A stretch of DNA of 35,519 bases from an uncultured Lentisphaeraceae bacterium (GTDB lineage Bacteria > Verrucomicrobiota > Kiritimatiellia > RFP12 > DVOR01). The stretch is taken from the NCBI GenBank assembly GCA_937892925.1, contig CALBHX010000089.1, forward strand, positions 1 through 35,519, in the 5' to 3' direction. The notes under the pieces were generated by a model. That model saw only the letters and a list, made by a program, of their open reading frames with translations, had not been told where the DNA came from and did not search any database. Positions 1 to 8,079 of the stretch are shown here, in pieces; positions within the stretch are counted from its first letter, which is position 1, and each line of letters begins with the position of its first letter. Made by a program: the position numbers and the translations under genes.

Positions 1-159
1 GTGGCGACTGCCCGTGCATTGACCGCGGAGGAGCTTACGGCTCTTGGGCTCACGCCTGGCGCGGGTGAGCGTTATCTCTACGTGATGCCCATCACACGGG
101 ACACGCCTCCCACAGCGTTCCGTGTGCGCGCCACGAATGCGCAGACGGCGGGTGAATAA
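1..159 (+). CDS. 3' end of an unidentified protein gene (partial)
   Basis: An open frame runs from base 1 to a TAA at 157-159 and gives the last 52 residues of a protein that begins outside the window. The tail contains YLYVMPITRD and ends FRVRATNAQTAGE. I recognise no family; short polar FRVRA-like ends occur on some secreted repeat proteins of this kind of bacterium, but that is only an impression. A perfect terminator 30 bases downstream supports this being the end of a transcription unit. The function is unknown. Confidence 0.6.
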   Translation: MATARALTAEELTALGLTPGAGERYLYVMPITRDTPPTAFRVRATNAQTAGE

Positions 160-188
160 ACCCGGAGCATCCGGTTAAGGCCGGTTCA

Positions 189-219
189 GGCGGGGGCATG
201 GCTGCCCCCGCCTTTTTTT
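189..219 (+). terminator. Rho-independent terminator
   Basis: A perfect 10-bp GC-rich stem (189-198 with 203-212) has a 4-base loop TGGC and is followed by seven T. It closes the transcription unit of the partial gene at the left edge. Confidence 0.93.
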
Positions 220-372
220 GATGCTGCGTCGAGCAGTCTCCGTCTTTCGGCAGGGACGCTCCGTTGGCGACGAGCTGGTCTTGCGGGCGCAGCGTGCCGG
301 TTACGTTGAGGTTCGGCGCGTCAACATCGGCGGGTGGGGCGTGCCGCAGAAAGTGCGGGAAGGGGTTGGCCG

Positions 373-403
373 GAGCCGTGTGCGGAGACGGTGCGCACGG
401 CTC
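373..403 (+). other. Stem-loop of unknown role
   Basis: A 12-bp stem with two G-U wobbles (373-384 with 392-403) and a 7-base loop. No T-run follows on either strand, so it is not a standard terminator. It lies about 105 bases before the polysaccharide export operon. Confidence 0.5.
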
Positions 404-452
404 GAGCGGGGCGATACCCTGCGTCGGTGTTCGATTTTGTTGAAATATTGAC

Positions 453-481
453 TTGCAAGGAATGTAAAAGCTTGATACACT
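453..481 (+). promoter_or_regulatory. Candidate sigma70-like promoter of the polysaccharide operon
   Basis: TTGCAA at 453-458 and TACACT at 476-481 are 17 bases apart, each with 4 of 6 consensus bases. Transcription would start near 488, just ahead of the Shine-Dalgarno GGAG at 500-503. It is weak and could be chance. Confidence 0.35.
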
Positions 482-508
482 TCTTGCACGAATTGGTTTG
501 GAGAAGAG

Positions 509-1150
509 ATGCGAAGGTGGTTCTGGCTTTGTATTGGAATTGTGCTGGTCTGCGGGTGTGAGATGTTCGCAACTGACGGGGCGGAGATGGTTGCGCCGCA
601 GGCGTTGAAGCCGGGCGTGATTGTGCCGCAGCTCCGTGTGGGCGTGAAAGTGCGCATTTCCGTGGTGGCTTCGGGCGAGCCGGTGATGGAAGAGACGGTG
701 AAGGAAGTCTCGGCCTCGGGGGATATTGTGATGCCGCTGATTCGTCAGGTGCATTGCGTGGGCATGACAATTGAGGCGTTTCAGGACGAGCTGACGAAGC
801 GCTACAAGGAGTTTTACGTGGATCCGCTGGTGTCGGTTTATTATGTGCCGATGAATGAAGGCGGATCGTCGCCCTATGGCTCGGTGCTGGTTACCGGGTG
901 CGTGGGGCATCCGGGTGTCGTGAGCATTCCGCCAACGTGTGATTTGACGGTTATGCAGGCACTTCAGCTGGCCGGCGGCATGGGGCAATGGGCCAATGTC
1001 AATGGCGTGCGCGTAACGCGAACCTTTGCGGACGGCGTGCGCCAACAGGCTGTGATCGACACTGAGCGGATCGGACGGCGCGGCGCGGCGGAGCTGAATA
1101 TCCGCCTGATGCCCGGAGATGTGCTGGACGTACCGGAAAGCAATTGGTAA
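509..1150 (+). CDS. Outer-membrane polysaccharide export (OPX, Wza-like) lipoprotein
   Basis: 213 residues. A short hydrophobic leader ends in a lipobox-like VCGC with Cys17 as the likely lipidated residue. Residues about 40-112 look like the polysaccharide export domain (VGVKVRISV, GDIVMPLI, YVDPLVSVYY). Residues about 125-175 look like one SLBB domain (VLVTGCVGHPGVVSI, LTVMQALQLAGG), and the end GDVLDVPE is typical. The protein stops there, so it lacks the extra SLBB repeat and the C-terminal membrane helix of Wza (about 380 residues). Proteins of this family pass polysaccharide through the periplasm and outer membrane. The start is supported by GGAG five bases upstream. It is the first gene of the operon running to 7282, and the beta-barrel at 2246 may supply the missing pore. 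Confidence 0.88.
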   Translation: MRRWFWLCIGIVLVCGCEMFATDGAEMVAPQALKPGVIVPQLRVGVKVRISVVASGEPVMEETVKEVSASGDIVMPLIRQVHCVGMTIEAFQDELTKRYKEFYVDPLVSVYYVPMNEGGSSPYGSVLVTGCVGHPGVVSIPPTCDLTVMQALQLAGGMGQWANVNGVRVTRTFADGVRQQAVIDTERIGRRGAAELNIRLMPGDVLDVPESNW

Positions 1151-1177
1151 TCATCGAACCTGAAAGTGAGGCGTATG

Positions 1178-2221
1178 ATGCAAAAAATGATGTGTTTGGC
1201 GGCTGCAATCCTGTTGGGGGCAGGGGTGGCCTGCGCTGCTCTGACGGAGGCGGATTTAACCCCCGAGAAAGTGGTGGCCGCAATGAAGGCTCAGCCGGCA
1301 AACGCGCGGCGGGCTTATGCGCGCCAGGTATTGGAAGCGGTGGCCGCGCGCCCTGCAGACGATGCGGCCAAAGTGCAGGCACTTACCACGGCCTCGCGCG
1401 CACTCCTCTCCGGCGGCGGATCGATCGGTGTGATTGCGGATATCTTCAACACGGTGCCTGTAGAACACCTGCAGGGCGTGGCAGATCTGCTTGCCAAGGA
1501 AAACTTTGACCAGAAGGTCAACGGCATGACCGATGAGCAGTTCGATGCGTTTTGTAAGAAGGTCGTTTCGGTTGCCTCTCGTGAAATTGAGGCATCCGGT
1601 TCGGATTCTCCTGCCGTGCGCATGAGCATCCTGGCGGCCACGTTCACCAAGGCTTCTTCGAACCCTGACCGGACGCGCCCGCAGATGGTGGCCGCGCTTC
1701 CCGCAGCCGTTCAGGCCGCCGCCGCCACATACATTACCGCTTCGGAATCTGGCAACCGAGAGGTTATTGCCGCTGCCGCAGGCGTGGACGAAGTGGCTGA
1801 GACGCCGGCCGATCCGGATGCCAAGCGCGTGGTTAAGGCCGAGCAGAAGAAGACGGACGCAGTTTCGCAGGAAACTGTTTCGGCTGCGGAAGAACCCAAG
1901 GCGGCAGATAAGCCGAAGGCTGAAGCGGCTTATCTCGAGCCGAAACCTCCGGCCAATGCGAAGGGCGAACCGTCTGCGGAGGCAGAAGTGGACGTCAAGG
2001 TGCCGCTGCTTTCGCGTTTCGCCGATGATGTGCTGGGCATCACGATTGATACAATGGAAGCCTCGATGTACGATTGGGAATCGCCTGGGCTTCTGCCCCC
2101 GACGGTCGCTCCCACAGGCGCGTTGGACGTTGAGGCGGGTGTGGACAGCACCACCCCTGAAGGGACGCCGCGTCCTCTGCCGGTTAAGCCGAGCCCGACT
2201 TACGGCAACCAATATCTTTAA
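1178..2221 (+). CDS. Unknown secreted protein of the polysaccharide operon
   Basis: 347 residues from ATG 1178, which has GAGG six bases upstream; ATG 1175 and GTG 1166 are in-frame alternatives. A signal peptide of about 20 residues ends in ACA. Residues about 21-205 are alanine-rich and probably helical. Residues about 205-270 are a Lys/Glu/Ala/Pro-rich low-complexity linker. The last 75 residues (PLLSRFADDVLGITID onward) look folded, then Pro-rich. I recognise no family. It lies 27 bases after the OPX gene and just before the beta-barrel gene, so a periplasmic role in polysaccharide export is plausible but is inferred only from position. Confidence 0.8.
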   Translation: MQKMMCLAAAILLGAGVACAALTEADLTPEKVVAAMKAQPANARRAYARQVLEAVAARPADDAAKVQALTTASRALLSGGGSIGVIADIFNTVPVEHLQGVADLLAKENFDQKVNGMTDEQFDAFCKKVVSVASREIEASGSDSPAVRMSILAATFTKASSNPDRTRPQMVAALPAAVQAAAATYITASESGNREVIAAAAGVDEVAETPADPDAKRVVKAEQKKTDAVSQETVSAAEEPKAADKPKAEAAYLEPKPPANAKGEPSAEAEVDVKVPLLSRFADDVLGITIDTMEASMYDWESPGLLPPTVAPTGALDVEAGVDSTTPEGTPRPLPVKPSPTYGNQYL

Positions 2222-2245
2222 GTGTATGGGCGAGGAGACAAGAAG

Positions 2246-3451
2246 ATGAAAAAACCGCTTCGTTTTGCCGCTATGCTGTGCGGGTGCCTGCTTTTGAGCG
2301 CCGCTGCGCAGGCTGAACAGGGTGCGCCTGGGCAGGGCTTCCGCTTTGGGCCGCGCAACGCCTGGACGCTTTCACCGCGTGTCAACGTAGGCGCCTTCTG
2401 GGAAACCAATGCGCGCAACACCTCTAGCAACGAGAAGTCGGGCGGCGGCTGGCGCGTAACGCCTTCGCTTTCGCTGACGTATGGGGATGCAAATGCCCGC
2501 ACATCCTTGTCTTCGAGCGCGTTTTACACCATGGAGCGCGGCTTTGAAAGCAAGAATGCGCAGGACAGCGATTCTTACGGCGCCAGCCTGACGCTTCGCC
2601 GCGAGCTGCGCAAGAACTTGACATTGACGGCTTCGGGTTCGTACTCGCGCACGGAGAACGATGAGTTTTACGGACAGGGGTGGAACACCGCGTTGCCGGA
2701 GCTCTCCCGGATTGACACCGATAAGACTGAACACTATAACGCCAACGTGGCGCTCGGCTATCAGGGCGAGCGGTGGCGTTGGTCGGTAGGCGCGGGCTGG
2801 AGCCGCACCAAGCAGCTGAGTGGGTATAAGTACGAGAGCGATTCTTACAACGTTTCGTTGTTGGCTGGGCGCGCGGTTGCTACACGTCATTACTGGAACT
2901 TGTCGCTTTCGACCACGTGGGATGATGCGGCGAAGGCTTCGTATGCGTATTATCTGATGACGGGTCTCTCCGGGCAGCTTGAGCGGAAGCTCTCCTACAA
3001 CTTTCTGTTAGGTGCGGCCGTCTATGATTACAGCGGCTACCAGGATCATACTGCGGTGGGGCCGTCTTACACGGCCAGCTTGGCTTACAAGATCAATCGG
3101 ACGTTTGCGGCTTCGTTGGCGCTCTCTTCGCAGTATAAACCGGAGTATGCCGGCAATCAGAGTGAGTATTATGTGTGGTCGCACAATCTGACGCTGGGCG
3201 TGAATGCGCAGTGGTCGGATCGGCTCTCTTCGCGTTTGAACACGGCGGTGGTGTATGAAGAGCACTCCTCGGAGATTGTGTCGGATTATGACCGCACGTA
3301 TTTGAAGGTGGGGCTCAACTCTTCTTACAAGCTGAACGCGTATGCTTCGGTGTATGCGGGCGTGTCGTGGAAGACGGATCAGTATTCCGGTTCGCGGGGT
3401 GGTGACACAGATGACCTGCGGGGCGATGTAGGGCTGACCTTCACCTTCTGA
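2246..3451 (+). CDS. Outer-membrane beta-barrel protein of the polysaccharide operon
   Basis: 401 residues. The start ATG 2246 has GAGGAG eight bases upstream. A signal peptide (MKKPLRFAAMLCG...) ends at AAAQA, about residue 22. The rest is a long series of alternating polar and aromatic strands (for example YNANVALGYQGERWRWSVGAGW, shown here in two parts: YNANVALGYQ and GERWRWSVGAGW), and the chain ends GLTFTF with a C-terminal Phe, as BAM substrates do. It resembles the putative beta-barrel porin 2 type (BBP2_2) found in exopolysaccharide clusters. With the short OPX protein it could form the outer-membrane pore for the polymer. The strand count was not computed. The family call is moderately sure; the barrel architecture is more so. 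Confidence 0.82.
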   Translation: MKKPLRFAAMLCGCLLLSAAAQAEQGAPGQGFRFGPRNAWTLSPRVNVGAFWETNARNTSSNEKSGGGWRVTPSLSLTYGDANARTSLSSSAFYTMERGFESKNAQDSDSYGASLTLRRELRKNLTLTASGSYSRTENDEFYGQGWNTALPELSRIDTDKTEHYNANVALGYQGERWRWSVGAGWSRTKQLSGYKYESDSYNVSLLAGRAVATRHYWNLSLSTTWDDAAKASYAYYLMTGLSGQLERKLSYNFLLGAAVYDYSGYQDHTAVGPSYTASLAYKINRTFAASLALSSQYKPEYAGNQSEYYVWSHNLTLGVNAQWSDRLSSRLNTAVVYEEHSSEIVSDYDRTYLKVGLNSSYKLNAYASVYAGVSWKTDQYSGSRGGDTDDLRGDVGLTFTF

Positions 3452-3474
3452 CGCCCTGTTTTTGGTCATCGGCC

Positions 3475-4839
3475 GTGTTGCGGATTCTGTTGACAAAATA
3501 CTGGGTGCTTGCACACCTTCTGGTGCTTGCAGGCACCCTTTGCTTTAACCCCTCGCCCTCGGCGTGGGGAGCGCTGTGGTGTGCCGGTTCGCTAATTTTG
3601 ATGATGTGCTGTGTGCCGCCGCCGCTTCGCGGGGAAAGTTTGTTGATGGCGCGGGAACGGGTGGCGCACCGCGTGTCGCGGGATGTGGTGCTGTGGTGTC
3701 TGGTGCTGGGGGCGCTGGTGCTGGGCGCGGCGCTTCTGAATGGACCGCGGGAGGCGGTGTATGAGCCGGGGCTGCGCCGGTGGGTTTTTTCGCCGCCGCC
3801 GCTGCCGCTGCTGCCGTCTTCGATTGTGCCTGGGGCGGGGAAGCCGTTTTTTTCCGGGGTGGTGTGCGGGCTGTCTGCGGCTGTGGCGATTCGTTGTGCG
3901 CTGCCGCGAGGACAGCGGCTGCTGGCATTGCTTGGGTTGGGCGCGCTAGCGGGGCTGCTGGCACTGGGGGCGGCCTTGACGGCATGGGTGCAGGGGGCGG
4001 CTCCGACGCTGAATTGGCTGGGGGGTGCGTTTGGGGCGGGGACGCTGTGGCTGCTGTGTGCGTGCGTGCTGTTTGGGGTGGCGGCGGAAGCGTTTCTGGA
4101 GGGGCACATCAAGACGTTGATTTGGGCCTTATCGGCTGGCGCATTGAATCTGATTGGGTTGTTGGCGCTGGCTCCGGTTTCCCTTTTGGCGCTGCTGGCT
4201 CCGGCGTTGGTGGTGTATGGGTGTTTTGCAGGGGTGGCCGTGCGTGGGAGCGGGCGTTACCCGCGGATGCTTTGGGGGTGTGTGCTGGTCTTGCCGCCGA
4301 TTTTTGCGGCGGGGCTTGGGCTGGTGTTTCGTCCGGGCGGGGTGTTGGCGCTTGGGGGGCCGGAGTCTTGGGGGGCGGCGATGGATGCGTTTTGGAAGCA
4401 GTGGGTATTCCGTGCGGGGCTGGCGTTTCGTGTGCTTGAGGCGGAGCCGATGCTGGGCACGGGGGCGGATGGTTTTGCCCAAATGGCGCCTTTTTTCCTG
4501 AAGGGGCGGGCGTGGGCGTTGTGGCGTGCCGGCGGCACGGGGGTGCCGTGCGATCTGTTTGCGCTGCTGGCGGCGCGGGGGCTGTTGGGGACGGTGATTC
4601 TGCTGCTGCCTGGGGTGGCGATGTTGGGGCGGTGCGTGGTGCGCTGGGTGGCGTTTTGTCAGGCGCGGCGGCGGTCGTACAGCGTGCGTTATGTTTTTGT
4701 TTTGATTGGCTCCGTGATGGGGGTGGCTGGCGTGTTGGCAGCTTCCGTTTTCGGGGCGCCGCTGCAGGCTCCGGCGGTTCTTGGAGCGTTTTTAATGGTA
4801 TGCGCGTGTATGGGCGGCTGGATGCCGCGGGCGCGCTGA
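3475..4839 (+). CDS. Polytopic membrane protein, O-antigen ligase/polymerase-like
   Basis: 454 residues, GTG start at 3475 with no clear Shine-Dalgarno, so the exact start is unsure. About ten hydrophobic segments are visible, with a loop around residues 290-360. That loop (WKQWVFRAGLAFRVLEAEP, then MLGTGADGFAQMAPFF) and the following PCDLFALLAARGLLGTVILL resemble the pattern around the periplasmic loop of the Wzy/WaaL family (LGTG..., then a helix with GLLG). Such proteins polymerise or ligate polysaccharide repeat units at the periplasmic face of the inner membrane. The gene is very G-rich with many GGG and GCG codons, unlike the ribosomal genes further right. It lies 23 bases after the barrel gene and 28 bases before the co-polymerase gene. 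The family call is by motif resemblance and context only. Confidence 0.68.
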   Translation: MLRILLTKYWVLAHLLVLAGTLCFNPSPSAWGALWCAGSLILMMCCVPPPLRGESLLMARERVAHRVSRDVVLWCLVLGALVLGAALLNGPREAVYEPGLRRWVFSPPPLPLLPSSIVPGAGKPFFSGVVCGLSAAVAIRCALPRGQRLLALLGLGALAGLLALGAALTAWVQGAAPTLNWLGGAFGAGTLWLLCACVLFGVAAEAFLEGHIKTLIWALSAGALNLIGLLALAPVSLLALLAPALVVYGCFAGVAVRGSGRYPRMLWGCVLVLPPIFAAGLGLVFRPGGVLALGGPESWGAAMDAFWKQWVFRAGLAFRVLEAEPMLGTGADGFAQMAPFFLKGRAWALWRAGGTGVPCDLFALLAARGLLGTVILLLPGVAMLGRCVVRWVAFCQARRRSYSVRYVFVLIGSVMGVAGVLAASVFGAPLQAPAVLGAFLMVCACMGGWMPRAR

Positions 4840-4867
4840 AGCAAGCTTTTGAGAAAGGGTTTTGAGG

Positions 4868-7282
4868 ATGGACGACGGGACAGAAGCGAAGGGGCGGAGT
4901 CTTTATTATCACCGGTATACGCCGCAGACAATGGGGACCGGTTCGGGGGGGACGCCGTATGGTCAGTCGGTCTACGGGACGGCATATGGTTCGGCTTATG
5001 GGGCGCCGTATGGGGCACTTCCGGGCGGAGGTGAGGACGAGGGCGGAGGCGGTGCGCTGAGCCTAGGGCGTATTTTATGTGTTTGCTCAAGCCACTGGAT
5101 GACGATCTTCGTTTTTTTGATTTTGGGGCTGCTGGGTGCGTTTGTGCTGTATCAGCTGATTCCGAATACATGGGAGGCGGAGGCGTATTACGAGATGTTT
5201 GCGCGGAGTCCATCGTATGTGCCGGGGCAAATATACGCGGATGAGGGCGCGACTGGAGGCGTGGGGGGATCCTCGCTGAAGGAAGTTTTCAATACGCGGC
5301 GGGAACTTTTTAAGACGCCGGGAGTTTATAAGTCGGTGATTGATCTGTATCGGACGGAGCATGCGAGCTCGGCGGTGCCGACGGAGGAATTGCTGGACGT
5401 TCTTCAGGATCATACGGAGATGGAGCTGCTGCCCATGTCGCGCTTGGTGAAGGTGACGGTGTCGGCTCGGGATCCTGAACTGGCGGCGAATTTGGCCAAC
5501 GCGTATGTGGCAACCTGCCGGGCGTATATGGGTGATCAGAATAAGGCGATTTCCGAGACGGCGGTGGCGTATTTGACGGTTACGTTGGACAACGAGGAAC
5601 ACATTCTGGCGCAGATGGACAAAGAGCTGTTGGATTTGCGCAAGGATCGGAAGATTGACAGCCTGAAGCGCGAACGTGAGAATGCCCAAGGGCGTTTGGC
5701 GGCCCTGGATGCCCGCGCGATGGCCTTGGAAGCGCAGATTTCGGGTGCGCGGGAACTGGTAACGGCGCTGGCGGCGATCAAGCAGGATCCAACGCAGTTT
5801 GGCACGCTTCCGGAAAGTATTCCGCGTTCGGCGGAGGTGGTAACCACGTTTCAGCGGTGGCAGGAAGCGGCGGTTGCCAAGAAGACGCTGCTGACGCGCC
5901 TAACGGAGAATCACCCGGATGTGAAGCTCAAGGCGCGAGAGGAAGAGGTCTATCGCGATCAGTTTGTGGAGACGGCGCAGCGGGCGTATACCACAGGGAA
6001 GGCGCAGCTGGAGTTTCTGGAGCGGCAGCGCCAGCCGGTGGTGGAGGAGGCTTCTGAGCTGCGGGCGCGGTTGATCGCGATGGATACCGATATCATTAGT
6101 GCGGAGATGGCCATTCAGCAGCTTGAGCGGGCGCGCGACATTGAGGTGGAAAAGGCCAATGACATTCGCACGCGTGTGCGGATTGCTGCGATGAAGGCCG
6201 ATGAAAATGCCGCGACCATCAAGCCGGTGCGCGATGCGGTTGTACCGGAAAAACCCGCCTCGCCGAATCCGTACCTGATTTTTTCAGTGGGCATTCTGAT
6301 GGGGACGTTTGTCGGCGTGCTCTTTGTGCTTTTGCTTGACCACATGGAAGATAAGCTGGTGGGGGTGACGGATATTGAGCAGCGGCTTCGGCTGAAGGCG
6401 TTGGCGGTCTTCCCGCATTTGCGGCGGAAGCAGCGGGCGCAGGTGGCCATGGCCATGCATTCGGATCCCTTCTCGCAGTATGCGGAATCGATGGCGGGGC
6501 TGCGGAATCTGCTCGATTCGCCAACGTATCATGATTTGACGAAGGTGATCCTGTGCATGTCTACGCAGCCGGCGGAGGGGAAGACGTGCACGTCGTGCAA
6601 TTTGGCGATTGCGTATGCGCAGGCGGGGCAGCGGACGCTGCTGGTGGACTTCGATATGCGCCGGCCGCGGCTGGCAGGCATTTTCCATCGGGAGCCGGGC
6701 TCGTTCCCCTCGCTGCCGCACATTTTGGCGCGTAATGACAGCACGTTGTTTGATTCGCTTCCGCAGAAGACGGAAGTGCCGAATCTGAGCGTGATTTATT
6801 CGCGCGCATCGAGCTCGATCAGCCCTTCGGTGCTGATGGGCACAAATGTGATTACAGAGTTTTTCGCCTGGGCGCGGCGTCATTATGATCATGTGATTAT
6901 TGATTCGCCGCCGTTCGGCTTGGTGGGTGATGTGATTGTGCTGGCGAACCTGGTGGATTCTGTGCTGCTGGTGGCTACGCCGGATAAGACGCGCTTCGGG
7001 CCGATTCAATTCGCTTCCCGCCGCCTCTCTGAAGTGGGGGCGCGGCTGTTGGGCGTGGTGGTGAACAATGTGGACTTTGGCCGTTGGGCGGGCTTCAGCA
7101 AGTATGAAACGCGGTATGGCTACGCCGCGAGCACGTATGCCCCGCGCGCGAAGGGCAAAGAATCGGCGGAAGAGCTGAAGAAGGCGGTTTTTACGGTGGA
7201 TGCCAAAGGCGATGTGCCGCCCCCGGCGGCCAATCCGGATGCTCAGCCGGTAGAGGATGCGCTTGCATCGGATGACGATTGA
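4868..7282 (+). CDS. Polysaccharide co-polymerase with BY-kinase domain (Wzc-like)
   Basis: 804 residues from ATG 4868, with AAAGGG nine bases upstream. Layout: a Tyr/Gly-rich tail (residues 29-49, repeats such as YGTAYG and YGAPYG), membrane helix about 78-98, a Wzz-type periplasmic domain with long coiled-coil about 225-450, a Pro-rich PEKPASPNPYLIF and second helix about 468-490, then a cytoplasmic kinase. The kinase has Walker A (PAEGKTCTS, 568-576), Walker A' (LLVDFDMRRP, 591-600) and Walker B (HVIIDSPP, 675-682). A tyrosine cluster at 746-757 near the C terminus is the usual autophosphorylation region. The family controls polysaccharide chain length and export. Fusion of both domains in one chain is the proteobacterial-style arrangement. 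Confidence 0.93.
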   Translation: MDDGTEAKGRSLYYHRYTPQTMGTGSGGTPYGQSVYGTAYGSAYGAPYGALPGGGEDEGGGGALSLGRILCVCSSHWMTIFVFLILGLLGAFVLYQLIPNTWEAEAYYEMFARSPSYVPGQIYADEGATGGVGGSSLKEVFNTRRELFKTPGVYKSVIDLYRTEHASSAVPTEELLDVLQDHTEMELLPMSRLVKVTVSARDPELAANLANAYVATCRAYMGDQNKAISETAVAYLTVTLDNEEHILAQMDKELLDLRKDRKIDSLKRERENAQGRLAALDARAMALEAQISGARELVTALAAIKQDPTQFGTLPESIPRSAEVVTTFQRWQEAAVAKKTLLTRLTENHPDVKLKAREEEVYRDQFVETAQRAYTTGKAQLEFLERQRQPVVEEASELRARLIAMDTDIISAEMAIQQLERARDIEVEKANDIRTRVRIAAMKADENAATIKPVRDAVVPEKPASPNPYLIFSVGILMGTFVGVLFVLLLDHMEDKLVGVTDIEQRLRLKALAVFPHLRRKQRAQVAMAMHSDPFSQYAESMAGLRNLLDSPTYHDLTKVILCMSTQPAEGKTCTSCNLAIAYAQAGQRTLLVDFDMRRPRLAGIFHREPGSFPSLPHILARNDSTLFDSLPQKTEVPNLSVIYSRASSSISPSVLMGTNVITEFFAWARRHYDHVIIDSPPFGLVGDVIVLANLVDSVLLVATPDKTRFGPIQFASRRLSEVGARLLGVVVNNVDFGRWAGFSKYETRYGYAASTYAPRAKGKESAEELKKAVFTVDAKGDVPPPAANPDAQPVEDALASDDD

Positions 7283-7287
7283 ACCGG

Positions 7288-7317
7288 CGGCCGCGCTCAG
7301 GCGCGGCCGTGCGTTTT
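7288..7317 (+). terminator. Possible weak terminator after the polysaccharide operon
   Basis: A 9-bp GC-only stem (7288-7296 with 7301-7309) with a 4-base loop starts six bases after the stop codon of the co-polymerase gene. Only four T follow (7313-7316), so read-through into rsmI is likely. Confidence 0.5.
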
Positions 7318-7353
7318 CCGGAAGCCGGGAGGCGCCAAGTCAGGAGGCGGAGG

Positions 7354-8079
7354 ATGGCATTAGAGGCACAGCTCTATGTAGCGGCAACGCCGTTAGGCAA
7401 TTTGGACGATGCATCGCCGCGGGTGCGGGCGGTCTTGGCGGAAGCCCCGGTGATTGCCTGTGAAGACACGCGGCGGACGTGGCAGCTGTTGTCAGCGCTC
7501 GGAATTCCCCGGCCGGAGCTTTTTTCCTATCGTCAGGGAAATGAGGAGCAGGTAACGCGGCGGATCGTGGGGTTGGTTCGAGCCGGGACGCCGGTGGTGC
7601 TTTGTTCTGATGGGGGGTATCCCGGCATTAGCGACCCCGGGTATCGGGTGATCCGCACGTTTGCGGTGGAAGGTCTACCCTATACGGTGCTTCCCGGGCC
7701 GTGCAGTGTGGAGTTGGCGCTGCTGCTTTCGGGGCTTCCTACATCTAGCTACACCTTTAAGGGGTTCCCGCCGCGTAAAAGTGGTCAGCTGCGGAAGTTC
7801 TTTGAGCAGGAACAGGCACTTCCGCACACGTTGGTCTGCCTAGAGTCGCCGTTTCGGCTGAAGGCGAGCCTGAGCATGGCGCGGGAGGTGCTTGGGGAAC
7901 GGGAGGCTGCCGTTTGTTTTGAGATGACCAAGTTGCATGAACGCGTGCTTCGTGGTACACTTTCGGCGATATTGGAGCAGTTGGGTTCGCGCCCTCCGAA
8001 AGGGGAGGCTACGTTTGTTGTGGCCGGGGCGAACCCCAAGTTTGATCATTCTGGCGACGTGACGGAGCAGACATCATGA
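7354..8079 (+). CDS. rsmI: 16S rRNA (cytidine(1402)-2'-O)-methyltransferase
   Basis: 241 residues. Start ATG 7354 is fixed by AGGAGG at 7342-7347, six bases upstream; the frame is open further upstream but lacks conservation. RsmI uses SAM to methylate the ribose of C1402 in the decoding centre of 16S rRNA. Family motifs are in order: ATPLGNLDD (11-19), ACEDTRRT (35-42), CSDGGYPGISDPGYR (84-98), LPGPCSVELALLLSGL (113-128) and FKGFPPRK (135-142). The second glycine-rich motif usually reads SDAGTP, and here it is SDGGYP. The chain is about 40 residues shorter at the C terminus than the E. coli protein. The gene overlaps the next by four bases. Confidence 0.93.
   Translation: MALEAQLYVAATPLGNLDDASPRVRAVLAEAPVIACEDTRRTWQLLSALGIPRPELFSYRQGNEEQVTRRIVGLVRAGTPVVLCSDGGYPGISDPGYRVIRTFAVEGLPYTVLPGPCSVELALLLSGLPTSSYTFKGFPPRKSGQLRKFFEQEQALPHTLVCLESPFRLKASLSMAREVLGEREAAVCFEMTKLHERVLRGTLSAILEQLGSRPPKGEATFVVAGANPKFDHSGDVTEQTS

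Larger units (their letters stand above)
160..508. other. Intergenic region upstream of the polysaccharide operon
   Basis: About 350 bases without a supported gene. It holds the terminator at 189-219, a strong stem-loop at 373-403 and a weak promoter candidate at 453-481. Open frames on both strands here are short or merely overlap the real gene that follows. Confidence 0.6.

Noticed and set aside
92..1045. Long open frame of 317 codons on the - strand
   Set aside because: It lies opposite the real OPX gene and upstream region, is rich in His/Arg/Pro and has no start signal or family resemblance.
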